From the NCBI GenBank assembly GCA_016928025.1, contig JAFGLN010000020.1:1-51162 (forward strand): a stretch of DNA of 51,162 nucleotides. Direction: 5' to 3'. A model generated the notes under the pieces. That model did no database searches, had not been told where the DNA came from, and worked only from the letters and a program-made list of their open reading frames with translations. Positions 34,947 through 46,800 of the stretch are shown piece by piece. Each line of letters begins with the position of its first letter. Position 1 is the stretch's first letter. The translations under genes were made by a program, and so were the position numbers. The stretch comes from Deltaproteobacteria bacterium. Its GTDB lineage: Bacteria; Desulfobacterota; Syntrophia; Syntrophales; JAFGHS01.

Positions 34947-35554
34947 TGAATAAGTATTTCAACCATCAAAATGTGAAAAAGATCTTTATACAAATCATTC
35001 TTGCGGTTATGACATTGCTGCTGGTTTCGGCTTTTGTTTATGCGTCCGGCGGCGGTGAGGGCGGGCATGACGATAAAGGCTGGGCTGGTTTTGCCTGGAG
35101 CACCCTGAATTTTATCATTCTGATCGGATTTTTGTACTGGCTTGGTGCGAACAAGATAAAGGAATTTTTTTCCGGACGCCGCGAAAATCTCAGAATATCC
35201 CTTGATGAGGCAATAGCGGCCAAGGAAGAAGCCGAAAAAAAATACCAGGAATTATCGGAAAAGCTGGACAAGGCGACGGGTGAAATCACTGATATAGCGG
35301 AAATGATCAGAACCCAGGGAGAGGCGGAAAAAGAAAGGATCATTGAAGACGCAAAAAAAGCGGCAGAGAAAATCAGGGAAGATGCGCAAAGGCGGGTTGA
35401 ACAGGAATTTAAAAAGGCCAGCAACCAGTTGCGTGCGGAAGCTGTTGCTTTATCCGTTGAAGTAGCGGAAGATATATTGAAGAAGAATATAACTTTAGAA
35501 GACCACGAAAACATCGTTCGTGATTATTTGGATAAGGTGGTGAGCAAACATTGA
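34946..35554 (+). CDS. atpF: ATP synthase Fo subunit b
   Basis: The product has 202 residues. An N-terminal hydrophobic segment (about 11-33) ending near YASGGG looks like a signal-type extension seen in many deltaproteobacterial b subunits. A second membrane helix follows (FAWSTLNFIILIGFLYWLG), then a coiled coil (about 80-175: EAEKKYQELSEKLDKATG and similar). It pairs with b' in the peripheral stalk. The start overlaps the previous stop by one base, and the end overlaps the start of atpH by four bases. Confidence 0.92.
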   Translation: MNKYFNHQNVKKIFIQIILAVMTLLLVSAFVYASGGGEGGHDDKGWAGFAWSTLNFIILIGFLYWLGANKIKEFFSGRRENLRISLDEAIAAKEEAEKKYQELSEKLDKATGEITDIAEMIRTQGEAEKERIIEDAKKAAEKIREDAQRRVEQEFKKASNQLRAEAVALSVEVAEDILKKNITLEDHENIVRDYLDKVVSKH

Positions 35555-36096
35555 TCAACAGTAATATTACAAAACGATACGCTCGGGCGTTCTTCGACAT
35601 TGCCGGAGAAGATAATCAGTACGAAAAATATTATAATGAAATGCAAACCGTCTCGTCACTCATTGAGGCTAATAAAAATCTGAAGGAATTTCTGTCAAAT
35701 CCAATCTTTGACCAATCCGACAAGAAGGCGGTTGTCAGCCAGATTTTACAAAAAGTCGATATTTCGCACATGACGGAAAATTTCATTAACCTGCTGGTCG
35801 ACAAACGCCGTATCGATATTCTGTCCGACATAGCGGGCAGTTATCAAGAGCTGATGGATGGAGCCTTAAAGAAAATAAAGGTTGAGGTTAAAACGGCTTT
35901 CCCATTGAAAAGTGACCTGACCCAGCAGCTGCAGAAAGAGCTGGAGGACATGACCGGAAAGACCGTTGAAATGGCGGTCGTGGAGGATGCGTCTTTGCTG
36001 GGTGGCCTGGTCGTCAGAGTGGGTGATACATATTATGATGGAAGTATAAAAACGCAACTGAACAATATAAGGAATCTCTTAGGGGAGGAGTTGTAA
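35551..36096 (+). CDS. atpH: ATP synthase F1 subunit delta
   Basis: The product has 181 residues, starting at TTG 35551, which overlaps the TGA of atpF. The family N-terminus begins at once (ITKRYARAFFDIAGE), and no ATG lies nearby. The C-terminal part SLLGGLVVRVGDTYYDGSIKTQLNNIR is the delta hallmark. It links the peripheral stalk to the top of F1. Confidence 0.94.
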   Translation: MINSNITKRYARAFFDIAGEDNQYEKYYNEMQTVSSLIEANKNLKEFLSNPIFDQSDKKAVVSQILQKVDISHMTENFINLLVDKRRIDILSDIAGSYQELMDGALKKIKVEVKTAFPLKSDLTQQLQKELEDMTGKTVEMAVVEDASLLGGLVVRVGDTYYDGSIKTQLNNIRNLLGEEL

Positions 36097-36099
36097 GCC

Positions 36100-37614
36100 A
36101 TGGAAACAATCAAGGCGGAGGAAATAAGTCAGATTATTTCCAAACAGATCAAAGAGTACGAAAAGAAACTTGATATTAGCGAAACCGGGACGGTTCTGTC
36201 GGTCGGTGATGGTATAGCAAGAATTTATGGTGTGGAAAATGCGATGGCGGGAGAATTGCTGGAGTTTCCCGGCGGTATTCTGGGCATGGTCCTCAACCTT
36301 GAATCCGATAATGTCGGTGTCGCCGTTCTCGGTGAAGTAACGCACATTAAAGAAGGCGATATCGTCAAGCGGACGGGGAAAATTGCCCAGGTCCCCGTGG
36401 GCGAGGCTGTATTGGGAAGGGTCATTGATGCGACCGGTGCCCCCATTGACGGAAAGGGGCCTATTGAGACCAGCGAGTTTAGAAGAATAGAGATGATTGC
36501 CCCGGGCGTTATTCAGCGCCAGCCGGTTAATGAGCCCATGTATACAGGTTTAAAGGCCATTGATGCTATGACGCCCATCGGACGAGGCCAGAGGGAGTTG
36601 GTGATCGGCGACCGGCAGATTGGTAAAACAGCCGTATGTATCGATGCCATCATTAGGCAGAAGGATACAGGTGTTAAATGTATCTACGTTGCCATCGGGC
36701 AGAAAAAGTCGACCGTTGCCCAGGTGGTGGAGAATCTCAGGAAATATGACGCCTTGTCCTATACCTGCGTCGTGTCCGCATGTGCAAGCGATCCGGCTAC
36801 GTTGCAGTACATATCCGCTTTTGCCGGATGCAGTATCGGCGAGTACTTCCGTGATAGAGGTGAAGATGCGCTGATCATTTACGACGATCTGTCCAAACAG
36901 GCTGTTGCGTATAGACAGATTTCTCTGCTGCTCAGAAGACCGCCCGGACGCGAGGCGTATCCCGGCGATATTTTCTATAATCACTCAAGGCTCCTTGAGA
37001 GGGCGGCGCGTGTCAGCGAGGAACTCGGTAGCGGCTCTCTGACAGCCTTGCCGATTATTGAAACCCAGGCCGGTGATGTGTCGGCCTATATCCCGACGAA
37101 CGTTATTTCCATTACGGACGGCCAGGTATATCTCGAACCGAATCTGTTCTTTTCCGGCATCAGGCCGGCGATCAACGTTGGTCTTTCCGTATCGCGCGTC
37201 GGCGGTGCCGCGCAGGTCAAAGCCATGAAGCAGGTTGCGGGAACATTGAAACTCGACTTGGCCCAGTATCGTGAGTTGGCTGCCTTTGCTCAGTTCGGCA
37301 GCGATCTGGATAAGGCCACTCAGGCGCAGCTCGATCGTGGTGTCCGTCTGGTTGAGATCTTGAAACAACCTCAGTTCCAGCCCATGTCGCTGTCGAAACA
37401 GGTTGTGATCCTATATGCCGGAACCAGAGGATTTCTGGATAAGTATGATGTCGAGGTTTTGAAAAATTACGAGCCGCAGCTTCTGCAATTTATTGAAAGT
37501 AAATATCCGGCGATCATGAGTGAAATTGATGAGCAGAAAATCATTAACCCGGAACTTGAAAACAAGATGAAGGATGCCTTGAAAGAGTTTGATACGGTAT
37601 TTGTTGCTCAATAG
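36100..37614 (+). CDS. atpA: ATP synthase F1 subunit alpha
   Basis: The product has 504 residues, the normal size, with GGGGAGGAG as ribosome site three bases after the atpH stop. The nucleotide-binding loop is GDRQIGKT at 170-177 (Ile in place of the common Thr), followed by [15 protein letters not shown], and the C-terminal catalytic arginine region is [15 protein letters not shown] ([10 protein letters not shown]). It provides the non-catalytic nucleotide sites and the arginine finger to the beta subunit. Confidence 0.97.
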   Translation: METIKAEEISQIISKQIKEYEKKLDISETGTVLSVGDGIARIYGVENAMAGELLEFPGGILGMVLNLESDNVGVAVLGEVTHIKEGDIVKRTGKIAQVPVGEAVLGRVIDATGAPIDGKGPIETSEFRRIEMIAPGVIQRQPVNEPMYTGLKAIDAMTPIGRGQRELVIGDRQIGKTAVCIDAIIRQKDTGVKCIYVAIGQKKSTVAQVVENLRKYDALSYTCVVSACASDPATLQYISAFAGCSIGEYFRDRGEDALIIYDDLSKQAVAYRQISLLLRRPPGREAYPGDIFYNHSRLLERAARVSEELGSGSLTALPIIETQAGDVSAYIPTNVISITDGQVYLEPNLFFSGIRPAINVGLSVSRVGGAAQVKAMKQVAGTLKLDLAQYRELAAFAQFGSDLDKATQAQLDRGVRLVEILKQPQFQPMSLSKQVVILYAGTRGFLDKYDVEVLKNYEPQLLQFIESKYPAIMSEIDEQKIINPELENKMKDALKEFDTVFVAQ

Positions 37615-37695
37615 GGACGAAAAGTCGAACTTAGTGCCTGTATTGAGATGAATTAATTAACTATAACCATTCAGATATATAGAGGAGTTATTTTA

Positions 37696-38571
37696 ATGGC
37701 CGCGTTAAAGGACATTAAAAGGAAAGTCGATGCAGTTCAGAAGACCAAGCAGATTACCAGAGCAATGAACATGGTTGCAGCGTCTAAATTTAAAAACGCG
37801 CAACTGAGAATGGAACACTTTCGACCTTATGCAACCAAATTCATGGAGGTCTTAAACAGCTTGGCCCTGCGGGTGGAGGCGGACTCTCATCCACTTTTAG
37901 CCGTTAGAGAACCGAACAGGATTCGTGTTATCTGCATGACCGCTGACCGGGGGCTTTGCGGGGGATTCAATACCAACTTGCATAAGATGACGGAAAGATT
38001 CATTAAAGAGAAGACAGCGGAAGGGAAAGAGGTTCAATTGATTCCTGTCGGCAAGAAGGGAAGGGATTACTTCAAGAAAAAGGTTAGTATCATTAATGAT
38101 CGAGCCGATGTATTCGGGAAATTCGATATGACGCTTGCCGTTGATATTTCCGATGACGTCATACCGTCATTTATTAAAGGCGATTATGACGAACTCTATA
38201 TCATTTACAATGAATTTATCAATGTATCCACCCAGAGACCTGTTGCAGTGAGGCTTTTTCCGCTGCCTTCCATCGGTAAGGATACGGATGTCGATCCGGA
38301 AGCACGGCTGGATTACATCTATGAACCGTCCGATGAGGCGTTACTGGAAAGGCTGTTGCCCATGTATGTGCATGTTCTATTGTTTAGAGCATTGCTTGAA
38401 ACGTCCGCTGGTGAGAACGGCGCCAGAATGGCCGCCATGGATAATGCGACGAGAAACTGCGAAGAATTGATCAGCAGCCTGACCTTGAAATACAACAAGG
38501 CAAGGCAGGCGGCGATTACCGCGGAACTGATGGATATCGTAGGTGGTACGGAGGCTTTGGCTAAGGGCTGA
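37696..38571 (+). CDS. atpG: ATP synthase F1 subunit gamma
   Basis: The product has 291 residues, the usual size. Conserved ends are present: KDIKRKVDAVQKTKQITRAMNMVAASK at the N-terminus and ARMAAMDNATRNCEELI with NKARQAAITAELMDIVGGTEAL at the C-terminus, which form the rotating coiled coil. TADRGLCGGFNTNL is the family signature in the central domain. It lies between atpA and atpD. Confidence 0.96.
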   Translation: MAALKDIKRKVDAVQKTKQITRAMNMVAASKFKNAQLRMEHFRPYATKFMEVLNSLALRVEADSHPLLAVREPNRIRVICMTADRGLCGGFNTNLHKMTERFIKEKTAEGKEVQLIPVGKKGRDYFKKKVSIINDRADVFGKFDMTLAVDISDDVIPSFIKGDYDELYIIYNEFINVSTQRPVAVRLFPLPSIGKDTDVDPEARLDYIYEPSDEALLERLLPMYVHVLLFRALLETSAGENGARMAAMDNATRNCEELISSLTLKYNKARQAAITAELMDIVGGTEALAKG

Positions 38572-38580
38572 TTCAGTTGA

Positions 38581-40044
<1,464 letters not shown>

Positions 40045-40062
40045 GAAACCGGGGGTGATCGA

Positions 40063-40473
40063 ATGGCTGATGAGTTATTGATAGAGATCGTCACGCCGGA
40101 AAAAATTGCTTTCAATGGCGCGGTTGAAGAAATTACCATACCGGGCACTGAAGGTGAGTTTGGCGTGCTAAGGGGTCACGCGCCGTTGCTGAGTTCCTTG
40201 GAAATCGGTATTTTGAGCTTCGTGAAAGACGGCAAGAGGATGTTCTACGCCGTTAACACCGGTTATGCTGAAGTAACAACCTCGAAGGTAACCATTCTGG
40301 TAGAGACGGCAGAGCGATCCGACATGATCGACAAGGGAAGGGCCCAGAGAGCGAAAGACCGGGCAGAAGAGGAATTGTCGAAAATGGATAAGAGCGACAT
40401 GGATTATGAGAATATCAGAGCCGCTCTTATGAGGGCGATCGCCAGATTAAACGCTGCTGACAGGTCCAATTAA
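40063..40473 (+). CDS. atpC: ATP synthase F1 subunit epsilon
   Basis: The product has 136 residues, normal for epsilon. The N-terminal beta sandwich is clear ([34 protein letters not shown]), followed by two C-terminal helices ([14 protein letters not shown] and [18 protein letters not shown]) that can inhibit ATP hydrolysis. It is the last gene of the operon, with a strong terminator behind it. Confidence 0.96.
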   Translation: MADELLIEIVTPEKIAFNGAVEEITIPGTEGEFGVLRGHAPLLSSLEIGILSFVKDGKRMFYAVNTGYAEVTTSKVTILVETAERSDMIDKGRAQRAKDRAEEELSKMDKSDMDYENIRAALMRAIARLNAADRSN

Positions 40474-40498
40474 ATCTTTAGATCATATCTAAAACAAT

Positions 40499-40543
40499 AG
40501 CCGGGTTGAAGATGTGTCATACCAAGACATAACCCGGCTTTTC
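40499..40543 (+). terminator. Rho-independent terminator of the ATP synthase operon
   Basis: AGCCGGGTT (40499-40507) pairs perfectly with AACCCGGCT (40531-40539), followed by TTTTC. It lies 25 bases after the atpC stop. The leftward greA gene ends at 40587 on the other side. Confidence 0.88.
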
Positions 40544-40586
40544 TATATCTTGATGGAAGCGTGTTTAAGGACGGATATTTTCTGCT

Positions 40587-41057
40587 TTAAATAGATATAT
40601 CGACAATTATGAATTCTCTTATTCCGCCGGGTGTTTTCACGCTGATTTGATCTCCGATGATTTTGCCGATCAGCGCCTTTCCGATGGGCGAGGTGACGGA
40701 AATCCTGTTCTTGCTGATATCGGATTCAAATGGGCCGACAAGTTGATATTCAATCGTGTCGTTCGTATCAGCATCCTCGACTTCGACTTTAGCTCCAAAA
40801 ACGACTTTCTCGCTAGATAAATCCTCGAGATCGATGACATTGGACAATGCAAGATTGTTTTCGATTTCAGCAATCTTGCCATGAATAAAGGATTGTTTTT
40901 CCTTGGCGGCGGCATACTCTGCGTTTTCAGACAAGTCGCCATGACCTCTGGCCTCTTCGATGTCACGAATATTTTCCGGAACGGATACGGTTTTTAGATA
41001 TTCAAGATCTTTCTTTAGTTTTTCATAGCCCTCTTTGGTTATTGGAAACTTTTGCAT
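40587..41057 (-). CDS. greA: Transcription elongation factor GreA
   Basis: The product has 156 residues from the ATG at 41057, close to the E. coli length of 158; an in-frame ATG at 41075 has no ribosome site, while GGGGTAGG precedes 41057. The N-terminal coiled coil has the GreA tip with acidic residues in GDLSENAEYAAAKEKQ, and the C-terminal domain shows ISVTSPIGKALIGKIIGDQISVKTPGG. It rescues backtracked RNA polymerase by stimulating transcript cleavage. It is divergent from moaA. Confidence 0.95.
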   Translation of the reverse strand: MQKFPITKEGYEKLKKDLEYLKTVSVPENIRDIEEARGHGDLSENAEYAAAKEKQSFIHGKIAEIENNLALSNVIDLEDLSSEKVVFGAKVEVEDADTNDTIEYQLVGPFESDISKNRISVTSPIGKALIGKIIGDQISVKTPGGIREFIIVDISI

Positions 41058-41167
41058 ACCTACCCCGGCTTTCATTAATTTTTATCTGCTGATGTCCTAT
41101 AATGCATTTACCGCACTTCATATGACGATAAAGCTGCTTAAAACCTGGCTGAACTCCTTAACAGAAT

Positions 41168-41195
41168 TAAGCTCCGATGTGCGTTCAGGAGCTTA
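41168..41195. other. Perfect 8-bp hairpin in the greA-moaA gap
   Basis: TAAGCTCC (41168-41175) pairs with GGAGCTTA (41188-41195) around a 12-base loop, in the 291-base divergent gap. No T-tract follows on either strand. It could be an RNA leader structure or an operator; there is no evidence to choose. Confidence 0.4.
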
Positions 41196-41224
41196 TATTT
41201 AACTATTAAAGGAGAAATTTATCA

Positions 41225-41287
41225 GTGTCAAGGGGGGATTTGAGAAAAGAAAAATATGATCATCCTTCTTATTGCTGTGTGTCGTGA
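41225..41287 (+). CDS. Possible 20-residue leader peptide before moaA
   Basis: A GTG-started frame of 20 codons (ending HPSYCCVS) lies 61 bases before moaA and is preceded by a good ribosome site, AAAGGAG at 41208-41214, ten bases from the GTG. That site has no other gene to serve. The peptide has two adjacent cysteines near its end. This may be chance. Confidence 0.25.
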   Translation: MSRGDLRKEKYDHPSYCCVS

Positions 41288-41348
41288 ATTATGTTAAATA
41301 AAACAAATTTAATTAATATGAAAAGTAAGCGAATTAGAGAAAGACAAA

Positions 41349-42341
41349 ATGAATGATAAATACGATCGGGATATAAATTATTTACGTGTTTCTATTACGG
41401 ATCGATGCAATCTCCGTTGCAAATACTGTTTGCCGAAAGAGGGCATATCGCTTATCGGGCACGACGATATCCTGCGTTATGAAGAGATATTGAAGGTCAT
41501 TCGGGTAACAGTCGGATTGGGCATCCGCAAAATTAGATTAACCGGTGGTGAACCGCTGGTCAGGAAAGGTTTGATAGAATTCATTGGGGAAGTCAATGCC
41601 ATCGATGGAATTAACGATATCAGCTTGACAACCAATGGGATTCTTCTCGAAGCTTATGCGGAAAAGCTTTTTAATGCAGGCATAAAGCGCATTAACATCA
41701 GCCTCGATTCATTGGATGAATCAAAATATGCGGACATTACCAGAGGAGGTAATCTGCAGGCGGTACTGAGGGGAATTGAGACGGTAAACCGGGTCGGTTT
41801 TTCGCCGATAAAGATCAATACGGTTGTTATCAAGGGATTCAATGAGAACGAAATATTGGATTTTGCCGGCATGAGTCTGGAAAAACCTTATCAGATCAGA
41901 TTTATTGAATTGATGCCGATGGGAGGGCGGAACCGGAACAATCAGTACTTATCCAACGATCTTGTCATGTCGGAAATACAAAAAGTTTATGACTTGGAAT
42001 CTTTAAACGGCAAGAGGACAAAAACGGACGGACCGGCCAGGATTTACAAAATCAAAGGGGGTCGGGGAGAATTAGGTTTCATCAGCCCGGTGAGCCATCA
42101 TTTCTGTTTCTCGTGTAACCGGCTTCGCCTGACGGCCGACGGCCAATTGAGGGCCTGTCTGCTGTCGGACGATGAAGTTGATCTTAAAGAGAGCCTCAGA
42201 GCCGGATGTTCTGAAGACGAACTGGCCCGAATTATTAAAAGTGCCATCATCAATAAACCCATCAGCCACAATCTCAACACCATCGATGAAGAGTATCATC
42301 AGAAAAAGTGTGTCAGGGAGATGTCAACCATAGGCGGCTGA
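41349..42341 (+). CDS. moaA: GTP 3',8-cyclase MoaA (molybdenum cofactor synthesis)
   Basis: The product has 330 residues. The radical SAM cluster cysteines are Cys20, Cys24 and Cys27 (DRCNLRCKYC), TGGEP follows, and the second cluster ligands are in HFCFSCNRLRLTADGQLRACL. The protein ends in the Gly-Gly tail (STIGG) characteristic of MoaA. It converts GTP to 3',8-cyclo-dihydro-GTP, the first step of the pterin shared by molybdenum and tungsten cofactors. That cofactor would be needed by AOR-type enzymes, of which a broken copy lies at 21771-23206. The ribosome site is weak (GAGAAAG). Confidence 0.96.
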   Translation: MNDKYDRDINYLRVSITDRCNLRCKYCLPKEGISLIGHDDILRYEEILKVIRVTVGLGIRKIRLTGGEPLVRKGLIEFIGEVNAIDGINDISLTTNGILLEAYAEKLFNAGIKRINISLDSLDESKYADITRGGNLQAVLRGIETVNRVGFSPIKINTVVIKGFNENEILDFAGMSLEKPYQIRFIELMPMGGRNRNNQYLSNDLVMSEIQKVYDLESLNGKRTKTDGPARIYKIKGGRGELGFISPVSHHFCFSCNRLRLTADGQLRACLLSDDEVDLKESLRAGCSEDELARIIKSAIINKPISHNLNTIDEEYHQKKCVREMSTIGG

Positions 42342-42390
42342 AGGATAAATAATCTGATCAAGGGGATGATCCCAATAGGATGTAGGCACC

Positions 42391-43410
42391 ATGAAAGAAG
42401 CCGTTCTCTATGAAAAATATAAGAGGAACAGTGTCAGATGCCGTCTGTGTTCCCATCGATGCACGATTGAGCCTTCAGAGCGCGGCATCTGCGGTGTCCG
42501 CCAAAACAACAAGGAAGGGACGCTGTATTCATTGGTTTATGGTATTGTCTGCGCCACCAATATCGATCCCATTGAAAAAAAACCGCTATTTCACGTCTAT
42601 CCTGGATCAAGATCTTTTTCGATTGCGACGGTAGGATGCAATTTTACGTGTACCTTCTGCCAGAATCATGAAATTTCCCAAATGCCTAAATTGACGGGAA
42701 AGATTGCCGGCCGGGACGTTACGCCCGAAGAGATTGTCGATGCCTGCATCCATTCAGGCTCTCAGACGATCGCCTATACCTATACGGAACCAACCGTCTA
42801 TTTCGAATTTGCTCTGGATACGGCGAAGATCGCACATGAAAAGGGCATTAAAAACGTCTTCGTGACCAATGGTTATATGACTGAAGAAGCATTGGAGACC
42901 ATTGAAGGGTATCTGGATGCGGCCAATTGCGATCTCAAGTCTTTCAGTGACGATTTCTACAAAGAAAGATGCGGTGCCAGACTGAAACCGGTCCTTAACA
43001 GCCTGAAAAAAATGAAGGCGATGGGTGTTTGGTTGGAGGTCACGACCCTTTTGATTCCCGCCTTGAATGACGGTGAGAGTGAACTTCGGCAGATTGCGGA
43101 ATTTATATGTTCCCTCGGCATTGATACTCCCTGGCATATCAGCCGTTTTCATCCCCAGTATAAAATGCTTGATGTGTCTCCGACGCCATGGGAATCCATT
43201 GAAAGAGCTTTCAGAATCGGCAAAGAGATCGGGCTGAAATATGTTTATACGGGCAACGTACCGGGTGAAGCCGGCGAGAATACCCATTGTGCCAACTGTG
43301 GGGAGCTTTTGATTGAGCGTTATGGATTTTTTGTCAGGAACAACAACTTGAAGAACGGGACGGATTGTCCGACTTGCGGAGCGCGGTTGGATGGCCTATT
43401 GATATCATAA
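42391..43410 (+). CDS. amrS: AmrS-type radical SAM enzyme (AmmeMemoRadiSam system)
   Basis: The product has 339 residues. The N-terminal segment has Cys17, Cys20, Cys24 and Cys34 (RCRLCSHRCTIEPSERGICGV), followed by the radical SAM motif at Cys83, Cys87 and Cys90 (GCNFTCTFCQNHEIS). It ends in a zinc-ribbon-like HCANCG and CPTCGA pair. This matches the pyruvate-formate-lyase-activase-like enzymes named AmrS, which usually occur with an AMMECR1 protein and a Memo-like dioxygenase. Neither partner is in this window. It follows moaA by 49 bases on the same strand. The reaction is not established for the family. Confidence 0.85.
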   Translation: MKEAVLYEKYKRNSVRCRLCSHRCTIEPSERGICGVRQNNKEGTLYSLVYGIVCATNIDPIEKKPLFHVYPGSRSFSIATVGCNFTCTFCQNHEISQMPKLTGKIAGRDVTPEEIVDACIHSGSQTIAYTYTEPTVYFEFALDTAKIAHEKGIKNVFVTNGYMTEEALETIEGYLDAANCDLKSFSDDFYKERCGARLKPVLNSLKKMKAMGVWLEVTTLLIPALNDGESELRQIAEFICSLGIDTPWHISRFHPQYKMLDVSPTPWESIERAFRIGKEIGLKYVYTGNVPGEAGENTHCANCGELLIERYGFFVRNNNLKNGTDCPTCGARLDGLLIS

Positions 43411-43413
43411 GAC

Positions 43414-43668
43414 TTAATCGTTCTTTTCCCATTCCAGATCTTTTTCTTCATAAGACCTTGAGAGAACGGCCTCTGCTGATTTTCGATAAACAGCAGGAAC
43501 GAGAATCTTTACTTCTCCAAGGCCATCGATTGTAACGGCATAAATTGTTCCGGCGACGTCATATTTCAATTGGGTCGGAATCCCTTCCGCCTCTAATCTG
43601 CCCGCCACGATGTGGGCGTTGGTTATCCCATTGGTTTTAAATATGCATTCCCATTGTTCGTCGTTCAT
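43414..43668 (-). CDS. DUF2007-like small protein
   Basis: The product has 84 residues from the ATG at 43668 (AAAGG eight bases upstream). The stretch WECIFKTNGITNAHIVAGRLEAEGIPTQL, followed by a short beta part (VKILVPAVYRKSAEAVLSR), resembles the DUF2007 'putative signal transducing' fold, an alpha/beta ferredoxin-like domain found in many small bacterial proteins. No catalytic residues are visible. It converges on amrS with only three bases between the stops and is divergent from smc. Confidence 0.7.
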   Translation of the reverse strand: MNDEQWECIFKTNGITNAHIVAGRLEAEGIPTQLKYDVAGTIYAVTIDGLGEVKILVPAVYRKSAEAVLSRSYEEKDLEWEKND

Positions 43669-43823
43669 ACCCGCCACCTTTATGAAATTCCTTCCGCCTA
43701 TCTTTAGGCTTTCTTAATAGCATGTCTTGTCATGAAGGCAAAGGCGTCTTTTCATTAAACAAAACTTTATACCATATATTGTGGTCAGTATTTGTTTAAC
43801 ATACATTTTATTGTATTTTTGCC

Positions 43824-43852
43824 TTTACAAGTGTCTTTACTTTTGTTACTAT
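43824..43852 (+). promoter_or_regulatory. Probable sigma-70 promoter of smc
   Basis: TTTACA at 43824-43829, a 17-base spacer, and TACTAT at 43847-43852, with transcription expected near 43859, about 23 bases before the ATG of smc. Confidence 0.6.
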
Positions 43853-43881
43853 AGCGCCCAAATCAAATTGAGCTAAGGACT

Positions 43882-46800
43882 ATGAGACTCAAAAAACTCG
43901 AGATAGTCGGCTTCAAATCTTTCCGGGACAAGGTCGTCCTCGACTTTTCGCACAATATTAGTTCGATCGTCGGACCCAACGGATGTGGAAAAAGCAACAT
44001 CACCGACTCCATCCGCTGGGTTATGGGGGAACAACGGGTAAAGCTCCTGCGTGGGAAGAAGATGGATGATGTCATTTTCGGCGGAACACAGGAGGTTCCC
44101 CCTGTGGGGATGGCGGAAGTGATCATGACCCTCATGAATGATGGCCGGGACTTTCCGGGCCCGTACGCGGAATTTTCGGAAGTGACGATATCACGGAAGC
44201 TTTTCCGTGATGGTGAAAGTGAATACGCCATCAATAAAGTTCCCTGTCGGTTGATTGATGTGCGGGAATTTTTTATGGATACAGGAGTGGGAACCCGGTC
44301 CTATTCCTTTGTTGAGCAAAACAGCATCGCCAATCTCATCGAAGCCGGACCCAGTGAGCGGAGACAATTTATCGAAGAGGCGGCGGGCATTTCCAAGTAT
44401 AAAAGCAGAAAAGATGCGGCTGTTCGAAAAATGGAGGCCACCAAACAGAATCTGATTCGCCTGCAAGACATTACCAGAGAGGTTAAAAGCCAACTTAACG
44501 CCCTCTCCCGGCAAGCCAAACGGGCCGAAGAGTATAGAGATTTAAAAAAGGAAATCAAGGAAGGGGAGTTGGCTCTGGCTCTCCAGAAATTTTCCGAATT
44601 ACTGGAGAAAAAGCAGGAATTGGACAACGCCCGCCAGGCATTGAAAACCGAAGAAATCCAAATCAGGACAAAGCTCGAAGAAGATGAAGCGGCTCTGGAA
44701 TCATTAAAAATAGAGCTTCTTGACGATGAGAAATCCAATGCCGAAAATCAGGAACGGTTATATTCCATAAAAAACGCCATCAGTATCAAAGAGCAGTCCA
44801 TCGAATTCATCAAGGGCAAGCTCGATGATATGGCGACAAGAAAACATCAGAATGCCGCGGAGATGGATGTTTTGCACATCCGATTGACCGGGATTTTAAA
44901 AGAGATGGAAGCCCTGAAGCAGGCGGGGGCGGATAATGAGGAGACAATCAGCGCATTGGTCAATGCCGTGGCAAAAAGCCAAAAAATTGTTGATCATCAA
45001 AAGCAGGCGGACATGGCGCTTCACCGCGACATGGATATGAAGAAGGGCGAATATATCGATATTGTTACGCGAAAATCTAACGTTAAAAACCTGATGTTAC
45101 AGTTGGAAAGGCAGATCGAGGAGACAAAGCGACGGGAAGATAAAGACGTACGGGAACTCGACGATTGCGAACATAAACTGGCATCTGTTCTTGCGCTCTT
45201 GGATGGGCTGAAAACGCAAATGGATATTGATCGAGAGACGTTGGGCACACTCAGCGAAAAGAAACGCGCCTTGTCCGCCGACATTGAAGACATGGAGGAT
45301 GAGCTCAGAACGCTCAATGATCATATTCTGGAAATCAAGGAAACAATCAGTAAGAAATCGGCAAGACTCGCTTCCCTCAAAGAATTTCATGAAGGTTATC
45401 AATGGTGCAATGACGGTACCAAATCCATTATGTCCATGGTGAGCAAAGCCGGCGGCAATGGATTAAACCGAAGCGGATTTGTCGGATTAACTGCCGATTT
45501 CATTGATGTTCCCAGGGAATTCGAAACGGCCGTTGAGGCCGTTTTAGGCGAGAAGCTTCAATATATCATTGTGAAGAGTCAGGAAGACGGTGCAGATGCC
45601 ATCGATTATCTGCGTGTCCATTCCCTGGGACGCGGCAGCTTTGTGCCCTTCGATGTTCGGCAAACTCTGACCGGAAGGATGGACTTTGAGCATCTCAGGG
45701 AGACGGAGAGATTGATAGAAAAAGTCAATGTCCATGACGAATACAAAAGCATCGTCGACTACCTTTTAGGGGATGTTCTTTTAATAAAGGACCTGAAAGA
45801 GGGTATTGTTCTGTGGCGTCGGAACGGTTTCCTCGGGACCTTTGTCACGCGTGACGGCGATATTATTAATCCCAGCGGCGTGCTCACGGGGGGCAGCAGC
45901 GGCAGCAGCGAGAAAGGTCTCCTGCGCAATAAACGAGAGATCACGGAAACCCAGGAGGCGGTTGAGAAACTCGGGCAAAATCTAAGAGAACAAATTCAGA
46001 GGAAGACTGACGTCTCAGCCGGATTGTCGGAACGGGAGGCTGAACTCGACGACTGTATTTCAGAACTTCACGAGCTCGAGATTCAGATCAACAGCGGGAA
46101 AAAGGATTGCGAAAGATACGAAGACGAAAAAAATCTCATCGAGCAGCGGATGAAGATTATTGCCTTTAACCGGGATAATTTAAAATACGAACAAGCGGAG
46201 CTCATCGAAAAAATTGATAAGGCGGCCCAGGAGTTGAGAGCTTTTGAAGCGCAGGAAAAGGTTGTGAATGATGATGTTGCGGCGATTCAGGAGCAGTGGG
46301 CGAGTTTGCGTGGGGTGTTGGAGGAGTCCGAGCGCACTCTGACAGCAGACAAGGTTCGTCTGGCTTCTCTTGAGGAAAAACGGAAAGCAAATGCTGCCGC
46401 CCTGGAAAAACTGTTTGCCGATCAAATTGCCCTATCCAAAGAAATTGAGGAAAAAAAGCTGGCGACAGGTACATTCGAAGAAAATACGGTAGCTCTGAGT
46501 CGGCAGGTTGCCGAAGACCAGGCCGCTCTTGAGCATTTGTATAGAGATTATGATGAGGCTGAGGTCGTCCTGGGAGAAAAAAAGAATAAATATAGCGAGA
46601 AACAGCAACGACTGAATGCGCTGGATGCGGAAAACCGGGAAGTCAAAAAATCGCTCGATGATAAACTGAAAGAAATCAACAGTCTCGAATTGGAGCAGCA
46701 TGACGTTAATTTGCAGGTCGACAATCTATATACCGGTATATACAATCGCTATTATGTCGACTTGTATGTAGCCGTCAAAGAATTCGAAAAGCTCGAGCAG

